In this document: positions 45,435-55,028 of the stretch, piece by piece | Layout of the letters: each line of letters begins with the position of its first letter | Numbering within the stretch: position 1 is the stretch's first letter | Assembly: GCF_009363695.1 (NCBI RefSeq) | Contig: NZ_CP045403.1 | Location: forward strand, 3,420,501-3,484,500 | Direction of reading: 5' to 3' | Length of the DNA stretch: 64,000 nucleotides | Source of the DNA: Bacillus sp. THAF10 | Lineage (GTDB): Bacteria; Bacillota; Bacilli; Bacillales; Bacillaceae_I | Translations under genes and position numbers: made by a program | The notes under the pieces: generated by a model | Told to the model about the DNA's origin: nothing | Seen by the model: the letters and a program-made list of their open reading frames with translations, nothing else | The model's database searches: none

Positions 45435-46601
45435 TTAATATGAACTATTTCTAGGGGTTTTCATTTTTGATTTACCAGAGGTCTCTATTTGTACTTCGAC
45501 ATTGATCTTTGCAAGGTCTGTTTCATTTAAAAAGAAATTGTTATCTTTTTTAAGCTCTTTCAGAAGCTTTGGATTTTCTTTATACAATTCATAAGATAGG
45601 TTGAATAAGTCACTGTTTTCTTCTAAACCAGCTAAGAAGGTATCTTTTATCTCCTTTTCTATCTGCTTTTTTGCCAATTTTGTTAGTTTTTTTATGGATG
45701 CAGGTTCTCTCAACTCAATAATGGATGCACTACATTCCACAGATAAATGGAATTGTGCTTTGTTACCCTCCTCCACTATCTTTATATCTGATTTTGGATT
45801 AGATATAACAAGTGACGAAACCAATTTATCGTCTTCAAATAAATAAACAGGAGTTCTTACGGTGCCTGGGTAAACCCACCGAAGACCTAGCAACTGTTCG
45901 TGGTTAAAAAAACTAAGAAAATCGCCTTTCTTAATGGCTGCTATCCCATTAATCTCAAGAGCTGGGTAGGGCTTTTCATTTTCTAGCCAATTCTCGCTGG
46001 TAGTTCCGATATAAGGAAAAATAACTGTTCTACTAGGGTCATACCAATAGCTTAACAATCGATGTAACATAATCGGCTCTATAATAGAATATTGTTCATA
46101 AATATCTTTAGGATCACTTAGTTTTGAATAAAAAGGTGAGATACCTAATATAGGTTTTGTGTTAAAAATGCTTTCAATTTCTGACTGTGTCCCAAAAGTA
46201 TAAATGGTATGTCGTATTTCATTATAACGATTCAATACATCTACAACATCTTCTACTAATCCTTCTTTTTTTAGTGCATTTTCAGTAAACACCAAAGATT
46301 TGACATGTCCCCAACTTACTTTTTGTTGGGTGGTTTCGTATAGTTTATCTGTTGCCATATCAAAGGAAAAACCCTCTTCTTTTCCAATCCAATTCGAAGT
46401 AGTATCCTTTCTACCTCCTTCTTGTTTTGCTATAGCACCAAATTCGATAAATTGTACGTAAGCTACATACTTATCGTCCTTGTAATCAACGCCAATTGCA
46501 TGAACATAAAGTGTTTGTTCTAACTCTCTGCCTACACAACTTGTAAGTAAAAACAGGATGAAGAAACAACTTAAGAATTTAATCCAACCATTCTGCTTCA
46601 T
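45435..46601 (-). CDS. Spore germination receptor C subunit (Ger(x)C lipoprotein), operon 1
   Basis: 388 residues. Lipobox FLLTSCVGRE at residue 22; the mature protein follows the Ger(x)C layout with N-terminal LYVHAIGVDYKDDKYVAYVQFIEF and a C-terminal domain ending in a Lys/Glu-rich helix. C subunits are lipoproteins on the outer face of the inner spore membrane. The protein is divergent: it lacks the usual W-D/N-x-R-E-L motif (VGRELEQ instead). The start overlaps the A-subunit stop by 1 nt. Third gene of a B-A-C operon. Confidence 0.9.
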   Translation of the reverse strand: MKQNGWIKFLSCFFILFLLTSCVGRELEQTLYVHAIGVDYKDDKYVAYVQFIEFGAIAKQEGGRKDTTSNWIGKEEGFSFDMATDKLYETTQQKVSWGHVKSLVFTENALKKEGLVEDVVDVLNRYNEIRHTIYTFGTQSEIESIFNTKPILGISPFYSKLSDPKDIYEQYSIIEPIMLHRLLSYWYDPSRTVIFPYIGTTSENWLENEKPYPALEINGIAAIKKGDFLSFFNHEQLLGLRWVYPGTVRTPVYLFEDDKLVSSLVISNPKSDIKIVEEGNKAQFHLSVECSASIIELREPASIKKLTKLAKKQIEKEIKDTFLAGLEENSDLFNLSYELYKENPKLLKELKKDNNFFLNETDLAKINVEVQIETSGKSKMKTPRNSSY

Positions 46602-48070
46602 TAATCATTACTTCCTTGTCCATCATTTTTAAGGATAGCGGGCTTATCTTGGTTTTGACCATTTGGTGTTCTGACAAAAATACTTTTAAACTCTTTCAAA
46701 ATAAAGGGAGAGGCTGGGGATAGATATGGAATATTAAACGATTTTAGGTTTGCCATATAAACTAAAATGAAGAAAAACGAGATTAAATACCCATACAATC
46801 CAAAAAAGATCGAAATGAATAGCACAAAGAATCTCAATAATGTGACTGAACCAGCTAAAGTTTGATCGACTAATACATAATTACTGACAACAGATATCCC
46901 TACAACAACCAGTACTCCCGGTGCAGTTAAACCTGCACTTATAGCAGCCTGTCCAATGATTAATCCTCCAATAACAGATAAAGTTTGACCTATTGCTTGT
47001 GGCAGTCTTGCTCCAGCTTCTCTAAAAATTTCAAAAATGGCGAGCATTATGACCGCCTCTAAGCCTGCACTAAATGGAACACCCTGCCTTGTTAAAACGA
47101 TAGTCGAGAGCAAAGTATAGGGTATTTGGTCTTGATGAAACGTGGTAATTGCAACCCAAAACCCTGGTAAAAAAATAGAGAAAACAAACCCACATATCCT
47201 CAAGATTCTTTCAAGAAAAACAAATGCTAAATGGGTATTAGCATCTTCTGGGGTATTCAATAAAAATGTAAAGTTTATTGGTGCTATAATGGCATTTGGT
47301 AAACCATCCAAAAGTAGGATGAATCGCCCATTTAGAAGAGCTTTCGCAGCAAAATCTGGTCTCCCTGTATGAACAAATAAAGGAAATAGGGTTTTTTTCT
47401 TCTGTGTCAGAACTTCCTCTAATTGAATGGTGGAGTCAATGTCTGAACTAGAAATACTTTTTATTCTAGACCTAATTTGTTCAATTGTTTCTGGTTCACA
47501 ATTACTTTCAACATAAAGAAGACCTACTTTATTTTTCATTCGATCACCAATGAAGAATTGTTCATAACAAAGATCATTTGTTCTTAGTCGTTTACGAATA
47601 AGTGATACATTGGTAGAGATATCCTCTATTAGACCATCTCTTGGTCCTCTGATGGATACCTCCGTATTTGGCTCTTCAGGTAATCGTTTTGGTGAATCTG
47701 ATAAATCAATTGAAAGAAGAATGTTAGCAGGTTCAAAAAACAAAAATACTTCTCCGAAGAAAACACGATTTACAATTTCCTTTTCAGTTAGTGGTGATTC
47801 CACTTTTTGAAACTGTGGAAAAATTTTCAATAAATCATGTTCGCCTAAATGATGATCATATAGATCTTTTACTTTTGTAAAAACTACTTGTTGAATTGCT
47901 TGTTCGTCTGTAAGTCCGTCGCAATAAAAAAGTAACAAACTTTGAAATAATCCCTCTGAATTAACCGGAATTTGTTTAAAACTCACATCATGGCAATTGA
48001 TAAATATTTCCCTTAGTTGCTTTTCACTTAAAATATTTTCATCTTTTTGAGAGGATTTTTGATACACCAA
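46601..48070 (-). CDS. Spore germination receptor A subunit (GerA family), operon 1
   Basis: 489 residues. N-terminal soluble domain, then five or six membrane spans in the C-terminal half. Family motifs include VSIRGPRDGLIEDISTNVSLIRKRLR, PFSAGLEAVIMLAIFEIFREAGARLP and IGQTLSVIGGLIIGQAAI. The A subunit forms the oligomeric germinant-gated channel of Ger receptors. It begins at GTG (48070), 8 nt after AAGGTAG and just past the B-subunit stop, so coupling is likely. Confidence 0.93.
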   Translation of the reverse strand: MVYQKSSQKDENILSEKQLREIFINCHDVSFKQIPVNSEGLFQSLLLFYCDGLTDEQAIQQVVFTKVKDLYDHHLGEHDLLKIFPQFQKVESPLTEKEIVNRVFFGEVFLFFEPANILLSIDLSDSPKRLPEEPNTEVSIRGPRDGLIEDISTNVSLIRKRLRTNDLCYEQFFIGDRMKNKVGLLYVESNCEPETIEQIRSRIKSISSSDIDSTIQLEEVLTQKKKTLFPLFVHTGRPDFAAKALLNGRFILLLDGLPNAIIAPINFTFLLNTPEDANTHLAFVFLERILRICGFVFSIFLPGFWVAITTFHQDQIPYTLLSTIVLTRQGVPFSAGLEAVIMLAIFEIFREAGARLPQAIGQTLSVIGGLIIGQAAISAGLTAPGVLVVVGISVVSNYVLVDQTLAGSVTLLRFFVLFISIFFGLYGYLISFFFILVYMANLKSFNIPYLSPASPFILKEFKSIFVRTPNGQNQDKPAILKNDGQGSND

Positions 48071-48071
48071 A

Positions 48072-49151
48072 CTACCTTCTTTCTTTCTTCTTGATAATGA
48101 CCAATATTGAAATCAATAGAGTAACTACGATTAAGATGGTAAGTTGAGAAGGTAATAAATAATTTTTGATAAATGTATAAAATGATATATCTGAAAAAGG
48201 GAACAGATTTGAAGATAAAAAAAGCAAGGATACAACAAGAAGGATTATTCCTCTTTTTTTAGTATCTGTAATGTTTAATAAATCTGGTATTAAAAAAATG
48301 GCTAATGATATTCGAATAAATGCTCCACTTAGCCATTGATAAATAGAGAAATAATCGAGATGTTCCACATATGTTCCTAGTGTGACCAATCTCCATTCCT
48401 CAAAAGCTGGATAGCGAAACTCTTTTGCTAATTCAGGTCCAAATTCGGAAATCGCACCGGTTAATGGTCCAAAGGTTAAGCCTATCAGAAATACCACTAG
48501 AATTAGCACATGGTAAAGTTTAATACTTTTCTTTATTCTATGTTGCATGAGAAGTAGCAGTATAATTTCTATAAACCCTCCTCCTGCTATTACCATACCT
48601 TGTAAAACTGGGTCTACACCAAACTCTAAAAACGGTTTTAGAAGAGAGTATTCCTTTTTAGAGATATTAGCAGTCATAACAAAAAAACCTAGCATAACAA
48701 CAATAGGTAAAACAATACCAGAAGTAACGGCTATAACTCTGATACCGAAAAATGCAGCATAGAAACACAAAACCATTAGCAATAATCCAAGTAAAAAGCT
48801 TGAAGATTGAGGTAAATAAGATGTAATGGCCCATGAAACAGTATCTTTATAAGTAACAAATCCGCTTACCAATAAATAAATGCATAACGGAATTACTACA
48901 ATCCAAGCAACGATAGGACTGTAATTTCTTTTTAGATAAACAAATAAATTCTCTTGATTTGACCATTTCATCAAGAAGAAAACAATGATAGAAAAAAAAA
49001 GTAGCAGAATTCCACTTGCAAATACCGAAATCCAAGAATCTCTGCCACCTCTGTCTAGTAACATGGGAATAATTATGACATGGTTTAGTAATCCAATGGA
49101 AAGGAGTAATATCATTATTACTTCTAAAGGATTTATTCTTTCACTATTCAT
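48072..49151 (-). CDS. Spore germination receptor B subunit (permease-like), operon 1
   Basis: 359 residues, about 10 membrane spans, GerAB branch of the amino acid/polyamine permease superfamily (NPLEVIMILLLSIGLLNHV; VWKPFLEFG-like KPFLEFGVDPVLQG; GPLTGAISEFGPE). B subunits bind the germinant. First gene of operon 1. GGGTGG lies before ATG 49151. I find no convincing SigG promoter in the 152 bp upstream. Confidence 0.9.
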   Translation of the reverse strand: MNSERINPLEVIMILLLSIGLLNHVIIIPMLLDRGGRDSWISVFASGILLLFFSIIVFFLMKWSNQENLFVYLKRNYSPIVAWIVVIPLCIYLLVSGFVTYKDTVSWAITSYLPQSSSFLLGLLLMVLCFYAAFFGIRVIAVTSGIVLPIVVMLGFFVMTANISKKEYSLLKPFLEFGVDPVLQGMVIAGGGFIEIILLLLMQHRIKKSIKLYHVLILVVFLIGLTFGPLTGAISEFGPELAKEFRYPAFEEWRLVTLGTYVEHLDYFSIYQWLSGAFIRISLAIFLIPDLLNITDTKKRGIILLVVSLLFLSSNLFPFSDISFYTFIKNYLLPSQLTILIVVTLLISILVIIKKKERR

Positions 49152-49303
49152 CTTTCCACCCTATTTATCTGTGTTTATGGTTATGGTTTACAATACGAAA
49201 GAAAAAATACCTCTTTCTTTTCTCACTTCTTGTTAACTTACATAGGTAATCTACTAAGTGTTAATGATTACTCTACCCTCGCTCTCCCATAAGGAATAAT
49301 GAC

Positions 49304-50410
49304 CTATCCATTCATAGATTCCGTCTTTTTCTTCCTTATAATTGCCATCAGAAATAGGAATATGGGAAGAACGAATCCGAATATCAACGTATACAATTCA
49401 AAGGTCGGAGTAAATTCAATTAAATAAGAAGAGTTAGGGAAGATGATCAGGGAAAGCAGAAACAATAGGATGCCTATTGGAAAGGTCATGCTCTTATAGT
49501 TCTTCAAGTTGAAGGTATGTGCCAATCCTAATGCAGTGACGTATGTCAGGATGGTCAGCTTCATAAAAACGGTGATGAACCAAATCAAAGCCATCATTGC
49601 CTCGATACGTTGAAAAAATCTTCCGATATTGATTCCCTTTGTCAAATCATAGCTTGGATAAATGCTTCTCGCTGTCTCATTGACTCCCATTACCATGACA
49701 GATAAGAGGGTTATGATGATCAAGATCCCCCCTCCGATGATGGTCCCTAGAATAAAGCCTTTTTGTGACTGCCTCGGATTGTTGGTGTAAGGGATGATCA
49801 TCAAAAACACAAACAATTCGAGGAATGGGAACGTAAGGATGGATATGGCTCCCCGGAAAATAGGCTTTGCACCATTTTCAAAGATTGGCTGGATATTTTG
49901 AATGTCGATTTTAGGAGAGATGCTTAGAAATAAAACGAGAAAAAGGATGACAACAAAAGGAATGAACACTTCCGTCACCCTTGCAAACACCTCAAGCCCG
50001 AGACGTACCGCATAGAGAACGACAGCAAGAAAGATGAGAAGGATTGCATCTATTGGGGTTTCCACCAACATAACAGTTGTCATGAAATCTCCAATATCAC
50101 GTAAGACGAAGCTTGCCAGTAAAAAGGCAAAGCAACTAAAAAAGACAAAAGATACGGACTTTCCTATCCATTTTCCTAGTAAAGCTTCAAAGATTTGAGC
50201 AAGGTTGAGGCCTGGAAAACGGTTTGCAAGCTTACTATATAACCAAATAAACGGAAGCCCAATAGCCAACCCAAGCAGCCCAGCTATCCAGCTGTCCTGT
50301 TTTGCACTAAAGGCCAGAGAGGAGGGAATGATCAAAATGGCAGTACCTACTGTATATAAGGATACTAATATGGTAAATTGTCGATTGCTGATCTTCCCTT
50401 TTTCAATCAT
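49304..50410 (-). CDS. Spore germination receptor B subunit (permease-like), operon 2
   Basis: 368 residues, about 10 membrane spans (GKISNRQFTILVSLYTVGTAILI at the start; FPGLNLAQIFEALLGKWIGKSV; TNNPRQSQKGFILGTIIGGG). Clear GerAB/EndoGer permease. It is the last gene of operon 2, 47 nt after the small D gene. Last-position B differs from the common A-B-C order. No terminator is evident in the 152 bp before operon 1's start, so operon 2 could read into operon 1. Confidence 0.93.
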   Translation of the reverse strand: MIEKGKISNRQFTILVSLYTVGTAILIIPSSLAFSAKQDSWIAGLLGLAIGLPFIWLYSKLANRFPGLNLAQIFEALLGKWIGKSVSFVFFSCFAFLLASFVLRDIGDFMTTVMLVETPIDAILLIFLAVVLYAVRLGLEVFARVTEVFIPFVVILFLVLFLSISPKIDIQNIQPIFENGAKPIFRGAISILTFPFLELFVFLMIIPYTNNPRQSQKGFILGTIIGGGILIIITLLSVMVMGVNETARSIYPSYDLTKGINIGRFFQRIEAMMALIWFITVFMKLTILTYVTALGLAHTFNLKNYKSMTFPIGILLFLLSLIIFPNSSYLIEFTPTFELYTLIFGFVLPIFLFLMAIIRKKKTESMNG

Positions 50411-50457
50411 ACTATCCCTCTTTTACAAAGGCTGATTTTTTTATTCCCCTGGCGTCG

Positions 50458-50691
50458 TCAGAAGTTCAATAACTTTTTACTCAATGGCTCAAGCACCAAT
50501 TTGATTCCATCAAGGGGAGTGGTTATTTCGTAATCTAGGCTATATGCGACCCACAGTAGGAATCCTGCGCTCAACGTGAGATAAAAAATAGAAAACTCCA
50601 TCTTATTCTTCTTTCTGTTTTTCCAAATCTTTCTCCCGTCAATTAGAATGATAGCTATCGTTATCACGATCGCAATGATAATTCCCCACAT
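50458..50691 (-). CDS. Small two-span membrane protein, germination receptor D subunit
   Basis: 77 residues: first span WGIIIAIVITIAIILID, a Lys/Arg-rich loop (RKIWKNRKKNK), second span FYLTLSAGFLLWVAYSL, then a short tail. This matches the small two-helix D proteins found in or next to some ger operons, reported to modulate germination. It lies 2 nt after the C gene and before the B gene in operon 2. Operon 1 has no equivalent. Confidence 0.85.
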   Translation of the reverse strand: MWGIIIAIVITIAIILIDGRKIWKNRKKNKMEFSIFYLTLSAGFLLWVAYSLDYEITTPLDGIKLVLEPLSKKLLNF

Positions 50692-50693
50692 AT

Positions 50694-51896
50694 TTATCTA
50701 CCATCCAACTCACTGATGAAGGAGTTGCTCCTTTTTCCGATTTTCCGAATCGCTACTTTTGTCTTGAGCTCAATGGGCATACTGGCAAATTGCTGATCCC
50801 ATTCTTTTTCTACCTTTTTCCAATATTTTGGATTGGATCGATGAATATCCTGACCGATGCCAAATACGTCCAACTGATATTCCTTTGCAACTTGAACCGC
50901 TTCGGTCATTTTCATTTTGATATCCTCTCCCGCAAGTTTTTCTATCTCCTTAATGGTGTCTTCTTTGGTCAAGTCAATCGGACAGCTAGTATCCCCTAAA
51001 TTCCCTTCCGCTTTCAATGTAATATTAATTTGGGGCTGACCTCCGGATACAGTACTTTTCCTTTTCTCTTTTGTGCGGAGAAGCTCTATTGATATGTTTC
51101 CTTCCTCCCCTTTGGGACAAGGAACCACAACAATCGTACTTTTCACTTTTCCGTTAATATAATTCACACCTTTACTTTCAGCCTCGCTTAACCATCCTTG
51201 AAGCTTGTCATTATTAAATATAGCGAAGCTCGTGAAATGAAGTCGGGAAGCCGGATCACTGGATTGGACATTCTCCATCTTTTTCCCAATTTCTGCATCT
51301 CCAACTATTTCCACACCCGTGATGACGGGCTGCACTCCTGGAACAACCATCTGTTCAACCAAATCCGCCAGAGTAATTGCCAGTGTCGGCGCCCATGCCC
51401 TTTCCGAAGTTTCCAGCTTGGTGTACATGTTCTGTGCAGGAATTTTTTCGACAGGAGGCATGATAGAAACAATGTCCTCCGCTTTTCCACCTTTTGCTAT
51501 CAAAATGAAAAAATCGGTACGTAACTCTTGGTCTCGAACAAGTAAATCCAGCGATTTGCTAAAGCCATCCTTTGCCAATTCCTCTCCAATCACCACAACT
51601 CTCAAATGTGGATAAAAGGTTTTGCGCGGAGCAGTAGTGGTCAATCTTCTGATTGCTTCAAAAAGCGTCTTGCCTTTTTCACTGTATACGATAATCGGTG
51701 CACTTGTACCACTGCCCTTGAGGCTAGATATTTCTGCTGGATTCACTAATTGGACAGTTGCTATAAATTGATCTCCGTCCTTGTCAATGCCCAGAGCAGC
51801 TGCAATTCCCAATTCTCCAAGCTCCCTGTTATTCCAACATCCTGATGAGATGAGCAAAAAACCAATTGATAAAAGGATTATCCAACGCTTGTTCAT
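50694..51896 (-). CDS. Spore germination receptor C subunit (Ger(x)C lipoprotein), operon 2
   Basis: 400 residues. Lipobox LLISSGCWNNRELGELGI, including the canonical W-x-x-R-E-L motif after the lipidated Cys. The domain pattern ALGIDKDGDQFIATVQLVNP and the C-terminal FGIGQDIHRSNPKYWKKVEKEW is typical of Ger(x)C. The protein overlaps the A gene by 4 nt (ATGA). Compared with the operon 1 C protein it is the conventional form. Confidence 0.95.
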   Translation of the reverse strand: MNKRWIILLSIGFLLISSGCWNNRELGELGIAAALGIDKDGDQFIATVQLVNPAEISSLKGSGTSAPIIVYSEKGKTLFEAIRRLTTTAPRKTFYPHLRVVVIGEELAKDGFSKSLDLLVRDQELRTDFFILIAKGGKAEDIVSIMPPVEKIPAQNMYTKLETSERAWAPTLAITLADLVEQMVVPGVQPVITGVEIVGDAEIGKKMENVQSSDPASRLHFTSFAIFNNDKLQGWLSEAESKGVNYINGKVKSTIVVVPCPKGEEGNISIELLRTKEKRKSTVSGGQPQINITLKAEGNLGDTSCPIDLTKEDTIKEIEKLAGEDIKMKMTEAVQVAKEYQLDVFGIGQDIHRSNPKYWKKVEKEWDQQFASMPIELKTKVAIRKIGKRSNSFISELDGR

Positions 51897-53512
51897 GTTT
51901 CCTCGCTCCTTTTCCCCGGTTGGACATTCCTTGCAGTTTGTTCACTTTCTCTCCAAATATTCCCCCCGTTTACGAGGCGTGGCCTTGTAAACCTTTTGAA
52001 TGTGGGCTTCCGCCATAAGGTGTCTTTTTGATCTTCTTTTACGTAAGGAGCTATAGGGGTCATGTAAGGTACCCCGAATGAACGGATGCTGCACAGGTGA
52101 AGGGAAAGAATGAATAATCCAAGGGTGATTCCGTACAATCCAAAAGTCGCTGCAAAAATAATGAACCCAAACCTGATAATTCGAACGGAGATCGCCATGC
52201 TAAAGGATGGCAAAATAAAATTGGAAATGGCGGTAAGAGAAACAACAATCACCATTGCTGCTGAAACGATTCCTGCCTCTACAGCTGTTTGACCGATAAC
52301 CAACGCTCCAACAATGGAGATGGTTTGACCAATCGTTTTTGGAAGCCTCACCCCTGCTTCCCTTAGGATTTCCAGTGTGACTTCCATGATTAAAGCCTCT
52401 ATTACTGCCGGAAAAGGAACACCCTCCCTTTGTGCCGCCAAGTCTATCAACAATGTGCTTGGGAGCATTTCCTGATGAAAATTCGTGAGTGCGATATAAA
52501 GGGAGGGTCCGAGAATAGATATGAAGAATGCTATCACCCTGAGGACCCTTAACATACTTGCAATATCCCACCTTTGGTAATAGTCTTCAGCCGATTGGAA
52601 GAATTGGGTAAACAAGGCTGGTACTATTAATACAAACGGCGTTCCATCGATAAAGATTGCCACCTTTCCTTCCAACAGTCCTGCAGCAACGACATCTGGC
52701 CGTTCAGTATTAAAGACGGTAGGAAAAGGGGTATAGGTTTCATCTTCAATCAGCTCTTCAATATAGCTGCTCTCGAGAACAGAATCAATATCTATCCTTT
52801 GTATCCGCTGACGGACCTCTTCGACAATTTTTTCGTTGGCAATGCCTGATAAATGTACAACAGAAACAACGGTCTTTGTAATTCTTCCTACTTGAAATTC
52901 TTCCACTCTAAAGGAAGTGTCCTTAATCTTCCTCCTGACCATCGCGGTGTTAGTTCGGATGGTTTCAGTGAATGCTTCCTTCGGTCCTCTTATCACACTT
53001 TCTGTTGTAGATTCCGAAACCCCTCTTCCTTTGAAGCCAACCGTATTAATTTGAATCCCAAGAGAGTATCCATCCATTATCAAAAGTGCTTCGCCATTAA
53101 GAATTGCGCTTTCCATTTGATGGTTGGTATGGATAATGCCTATCTCACCAAAAGGAAGAAAGGAGTTTTGTATCAACTTGACCATTTCTTCATCTGTTAA
53201 CCCATCTGCACCAGACTCTAAATTATCCAGCTTGTACATCCAATCTTCCAAGATGCCTTCAATTACCTTTTTATCTACAAGTCCATCAATATACGCTATA
53301 CAGGCAACAAAGCCTTTTTCGGATTTCATTTGTCTGATTCCAAGGTCAGAGCTGTTCCCGTAAGCAGCTTTGATGTTGGCAATATTCTTTGATAAAAGCT
53401 TATCGATTAATGAGGAAGCTTCTTTCGCATCCTCCATCTCTGACTCATTTGTGGACTGATTTGTGGATTTGATAGGTTTTAGTTTTCTTGTTTTCTGTTT
53501 AAAAAAAGACAT
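51893..53512 (-). CDS. Spore germination receptor A subunit (GerA family), operon 2
   Basis: 539 residues. Family motifs ESVIRGPKEAFTETIRTNTAMVRRKI, FPAVIEALIMEVTLEILREAGVRLPKTIGQ and IVGALVIGQTAVEAGI, with membrane spans in the last third. Longer N-terminal cytoplasmic region than operon 1 A (Ser/Lys-rich first 35 residues). ATG at 53512 has GGAG 8 nt upstream; a GTG three codons earlier is too close. First gene of A-C-D-B. A SigG-like promoter lies 28-57 nt upstream. Confidence 0.95.
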   Translation of the reverse strand: MSFFKQKTRKLKPIKSTNQSTNESEMEDAKEASSLIDKLLSKNIANIKAAYGNSSDLGIRQMKSEKGFVACIAYIDGLVDKKVIEGILEDWMYKLDNLESGADGLTDEEMVKLIQNSFLPFGEIGIIHTNHQMESAILNGEALLIMDGYSLGIQINTVGFKGRGVSESTTESVIRGPKEAFTETIRTNTAMVRRKIKDTSFRVEEFQVGRITKTVVSVVHLSGIANEKIVEEVRQRIQRIDIDSVLESSYIEELIEDETYTPFPTVFNTERPDVVAAGLLEGKVAIFIDGTPFVLIVPALFTQFFQSAEDYYQRWDIASMLRVLRVIAFFISILGPSLYIALTNFHQEMLPSTLLIDLAAQREGVPFPAVIEALIMEVTLEILREAGVRLPKTIGQTISIVGALVIGQTAVEAGIVSAAMVIVVSLTAISNFILPSFSMAISVRIIRFGFIIFAATFGLYGITLGLFILSLHLCSIRSFGVPYMTPIAPYVKEDQKDTLWRKPTFKRFTRPRLVNGGNIWRESEQTARNVQPGKRSEET

Positions 53513-53539
53513 ACCATCCACTCCAGGCCATTTTCTTTG

Positions 53540-53569
53540 TAGTTTGCCTTGGTGCTGTTTTTTTATTCC
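53540..53569 (-). promoter_or_regulatory. Candidate SigG (forespore) promoter of ger operon 2
   Basis: GGAATA (53564-53569), 17-nt spacer, CAAACTA (53540-53546), close to the forespore consensus TGAATA-N17/18-CATACTA. Position and gene content fit; one mismatch in each box. Confidence 0.6.
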
Positions 53570-53662
53570 ATTTCAGAAGCAGAACTTTCCATTCTAAACA
53601 TGATGATAATTACTCTAACCTTATTGCTGAAAATCTAGCTGCCAGTATAGTTTCCATAAACA

Positions 53663-53699
53663 TAAAAAAACGCGGCTGGTTCAAGCGCCCGCCGCGTTT
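53663..53699 (-). terminator. Terminator of minJ
   Basis: AACGCGGC (53669-53676) and GCCGCGTT (53691-53698) form an 8-bp stem, followed by a T7 run on the minus strand. Confidence 0.9.
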
Positions 53700-53740
53700 A
53701 ATTGATAATCTGAAAAGAGAATTTTTCTAATTCTTTACTT

Positions 53741-54937
53741 TTAACTTACTTCCGTTCGTTTCCACTTCTTCCCTTCTTGAACAAAGAGAAGTCCTAATTC
53801 ATGATGATCACCTTCATAAAGTGCGGTTTGTGCGAAACGTGCTTCGCCATTTGTATCGACGACTTGTAGCTTACAAAATGCTCTGTTATGCTGAAGTGCT
53901 TCATAAAAGCCTGTGACGCTATTGACAGGAACATTATTTACCTTTGTTATGATTTCGCCAATATGGAGATGCATTTTTTCTGCAGGCGTTCCAGGAATGA
54001 CTCCGAGAATGACTAAGCCATGATCTCGTTGAACAAAAATTGGGTTTTGCTTATCATCCGCAGCTTTTGCTTTGTAATAAAGCCACTCTCGGCCGAAAAC
54101 AGCAAGAACAGCAGCTAAAATGGCTGCATTTTCCCACCAGTAACTACCAATCCCAGTTAGTAGCACAAGTACACTTAAAAGGATAAGCTGGCTTCCCATT
54201 GCTGGAACAGCTTGCACTGGTAGGCTTGCTTTTAGCTGTTGGTAAAAGCCCATGCTAAATGGGACAAGCCAAACTGCCAACGTATGTTCACCCATCTGAA
54301 GCACCGGCCACCAGGTGAAAGCAGATTCCACGCCGTTATTGCTAACTGGAACAAATAAAAACAATGGCAAAACCCATACACGCTGGACTATATGTGCCCC
54401 AACAGGAAGTCCGCGCTTACTTCGAAACAGCTTTGGCGAGGTTTGATACGGTGCTTGCTTTCGAATCAATATACCTTCTACAACCATGAGAATTCCCAAC
54501 AATATTACAAAGGTTGGTAAATGTGTTTCTTCAATTGAAGCGAAGAGACTTTGTAGGAATGAATTGCTAACCTTCAAGCTCGGCAACAAAATAACCGCAA
54601 ATAAGCTAAATCCAAATATGTATGCGGTAGACAGCCAACGAGGCTTAATGAAAAGAGTAAATACAATCGTAAAGATGCTTATGATAGCAATGGTCCCAAA
54701 TGGAAGAATCACGCCAAGTCCTATTGTGATTATTGAAAGGGCTAGTCCCACTATGAGACTTTTACATGCTTTTTGGAACTCTGTGAGTCCGTATTCTATT
54801 CTAATATGAAAATCATAGCGTTCTCTTTTTACACGATAATAGCCAAGCATGACTGCTAAGGCCAACGTGACATATACAACAGGGTGGATAAAGAAACGGC
54901 CTATCCCTATAAGTGCTTCCCATAACCATGATTCCAT
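53741..54937 (-). CDS. minJ: MinJ, topological determinant of the Min system
   Basis: 398 residues. Seven or eight membrane spans in the first 285 residues, then a C-terminal PDZ domain (GLVILGVIPGTPAEKMHLHIGEIITKVNNVPV). This is the layout and position (next to ctpB) of B. subtilis MinJ, which links DivIVA at cell poles to MinD and so prevents division near poles. No terminator-free link to ctpB: a hairpin separates them. Start ATG 54937 with GGTGGTGA upstream. Confidence 0.9.
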   Translation of the reverse strand: MESWLWEALIGIGRFFIHPVVYVTLALAVMLGYYRVKRERYDFHIRIEYGLTEFQKACKSLIVGLALSIITIGLGVILPFGTIAIISIFTIVFTLFIKPRWLSTAYIFGFSLFAVILLPSLKVSNSFLQSLFASIEETHLPTFVILLGILMVVEGILIRKQAPYQTSPKLFRSKRGLPVGAHIVQRVWVLPLFLFVPVSNNGVESAFTWWPVLQMGEHTLAVWLVPFSMGFYQQLKASLPVQAVPAMGSQLILLSVLVLLTGIGSYWWENAAILAAVLAVFGREWLYYKAKAADDKQNPIFVQRDHGLVILGVIPGTPAEKMHLHIGEIITKVNNVPVNSVTGFYEALQHNRAFCKLQVVDTNGEARFAQTALYEGDHHELGLLFVQEGKKWKRTEVS

Positions 54938-54984
54938 TTGTGAATCACCACCTAAACATGCAAACTTTTCTTATTATTTTATCA

Positions 54985-55018
54985 TAAAAAAGCCAGCCCC
55001 AACATAGGCGGGACTGGC
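54985..55018 (-). terminator. Terminator of ctpB
   Basis: GCCAGCCCC (54992-55000) pairs with GGGACTGGC (55010-55018), one mismatch; T6 follows on the minus strand. Confidence 0.88.
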
Positions 55019-55028
55019 ATGAAACAAA

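Noticed and set aside
49152..49260. SigG promoter for ger operon 1
   Set aside because: CATAACC-like -10 candidates exist but none has a -35 at 17-18 nt.
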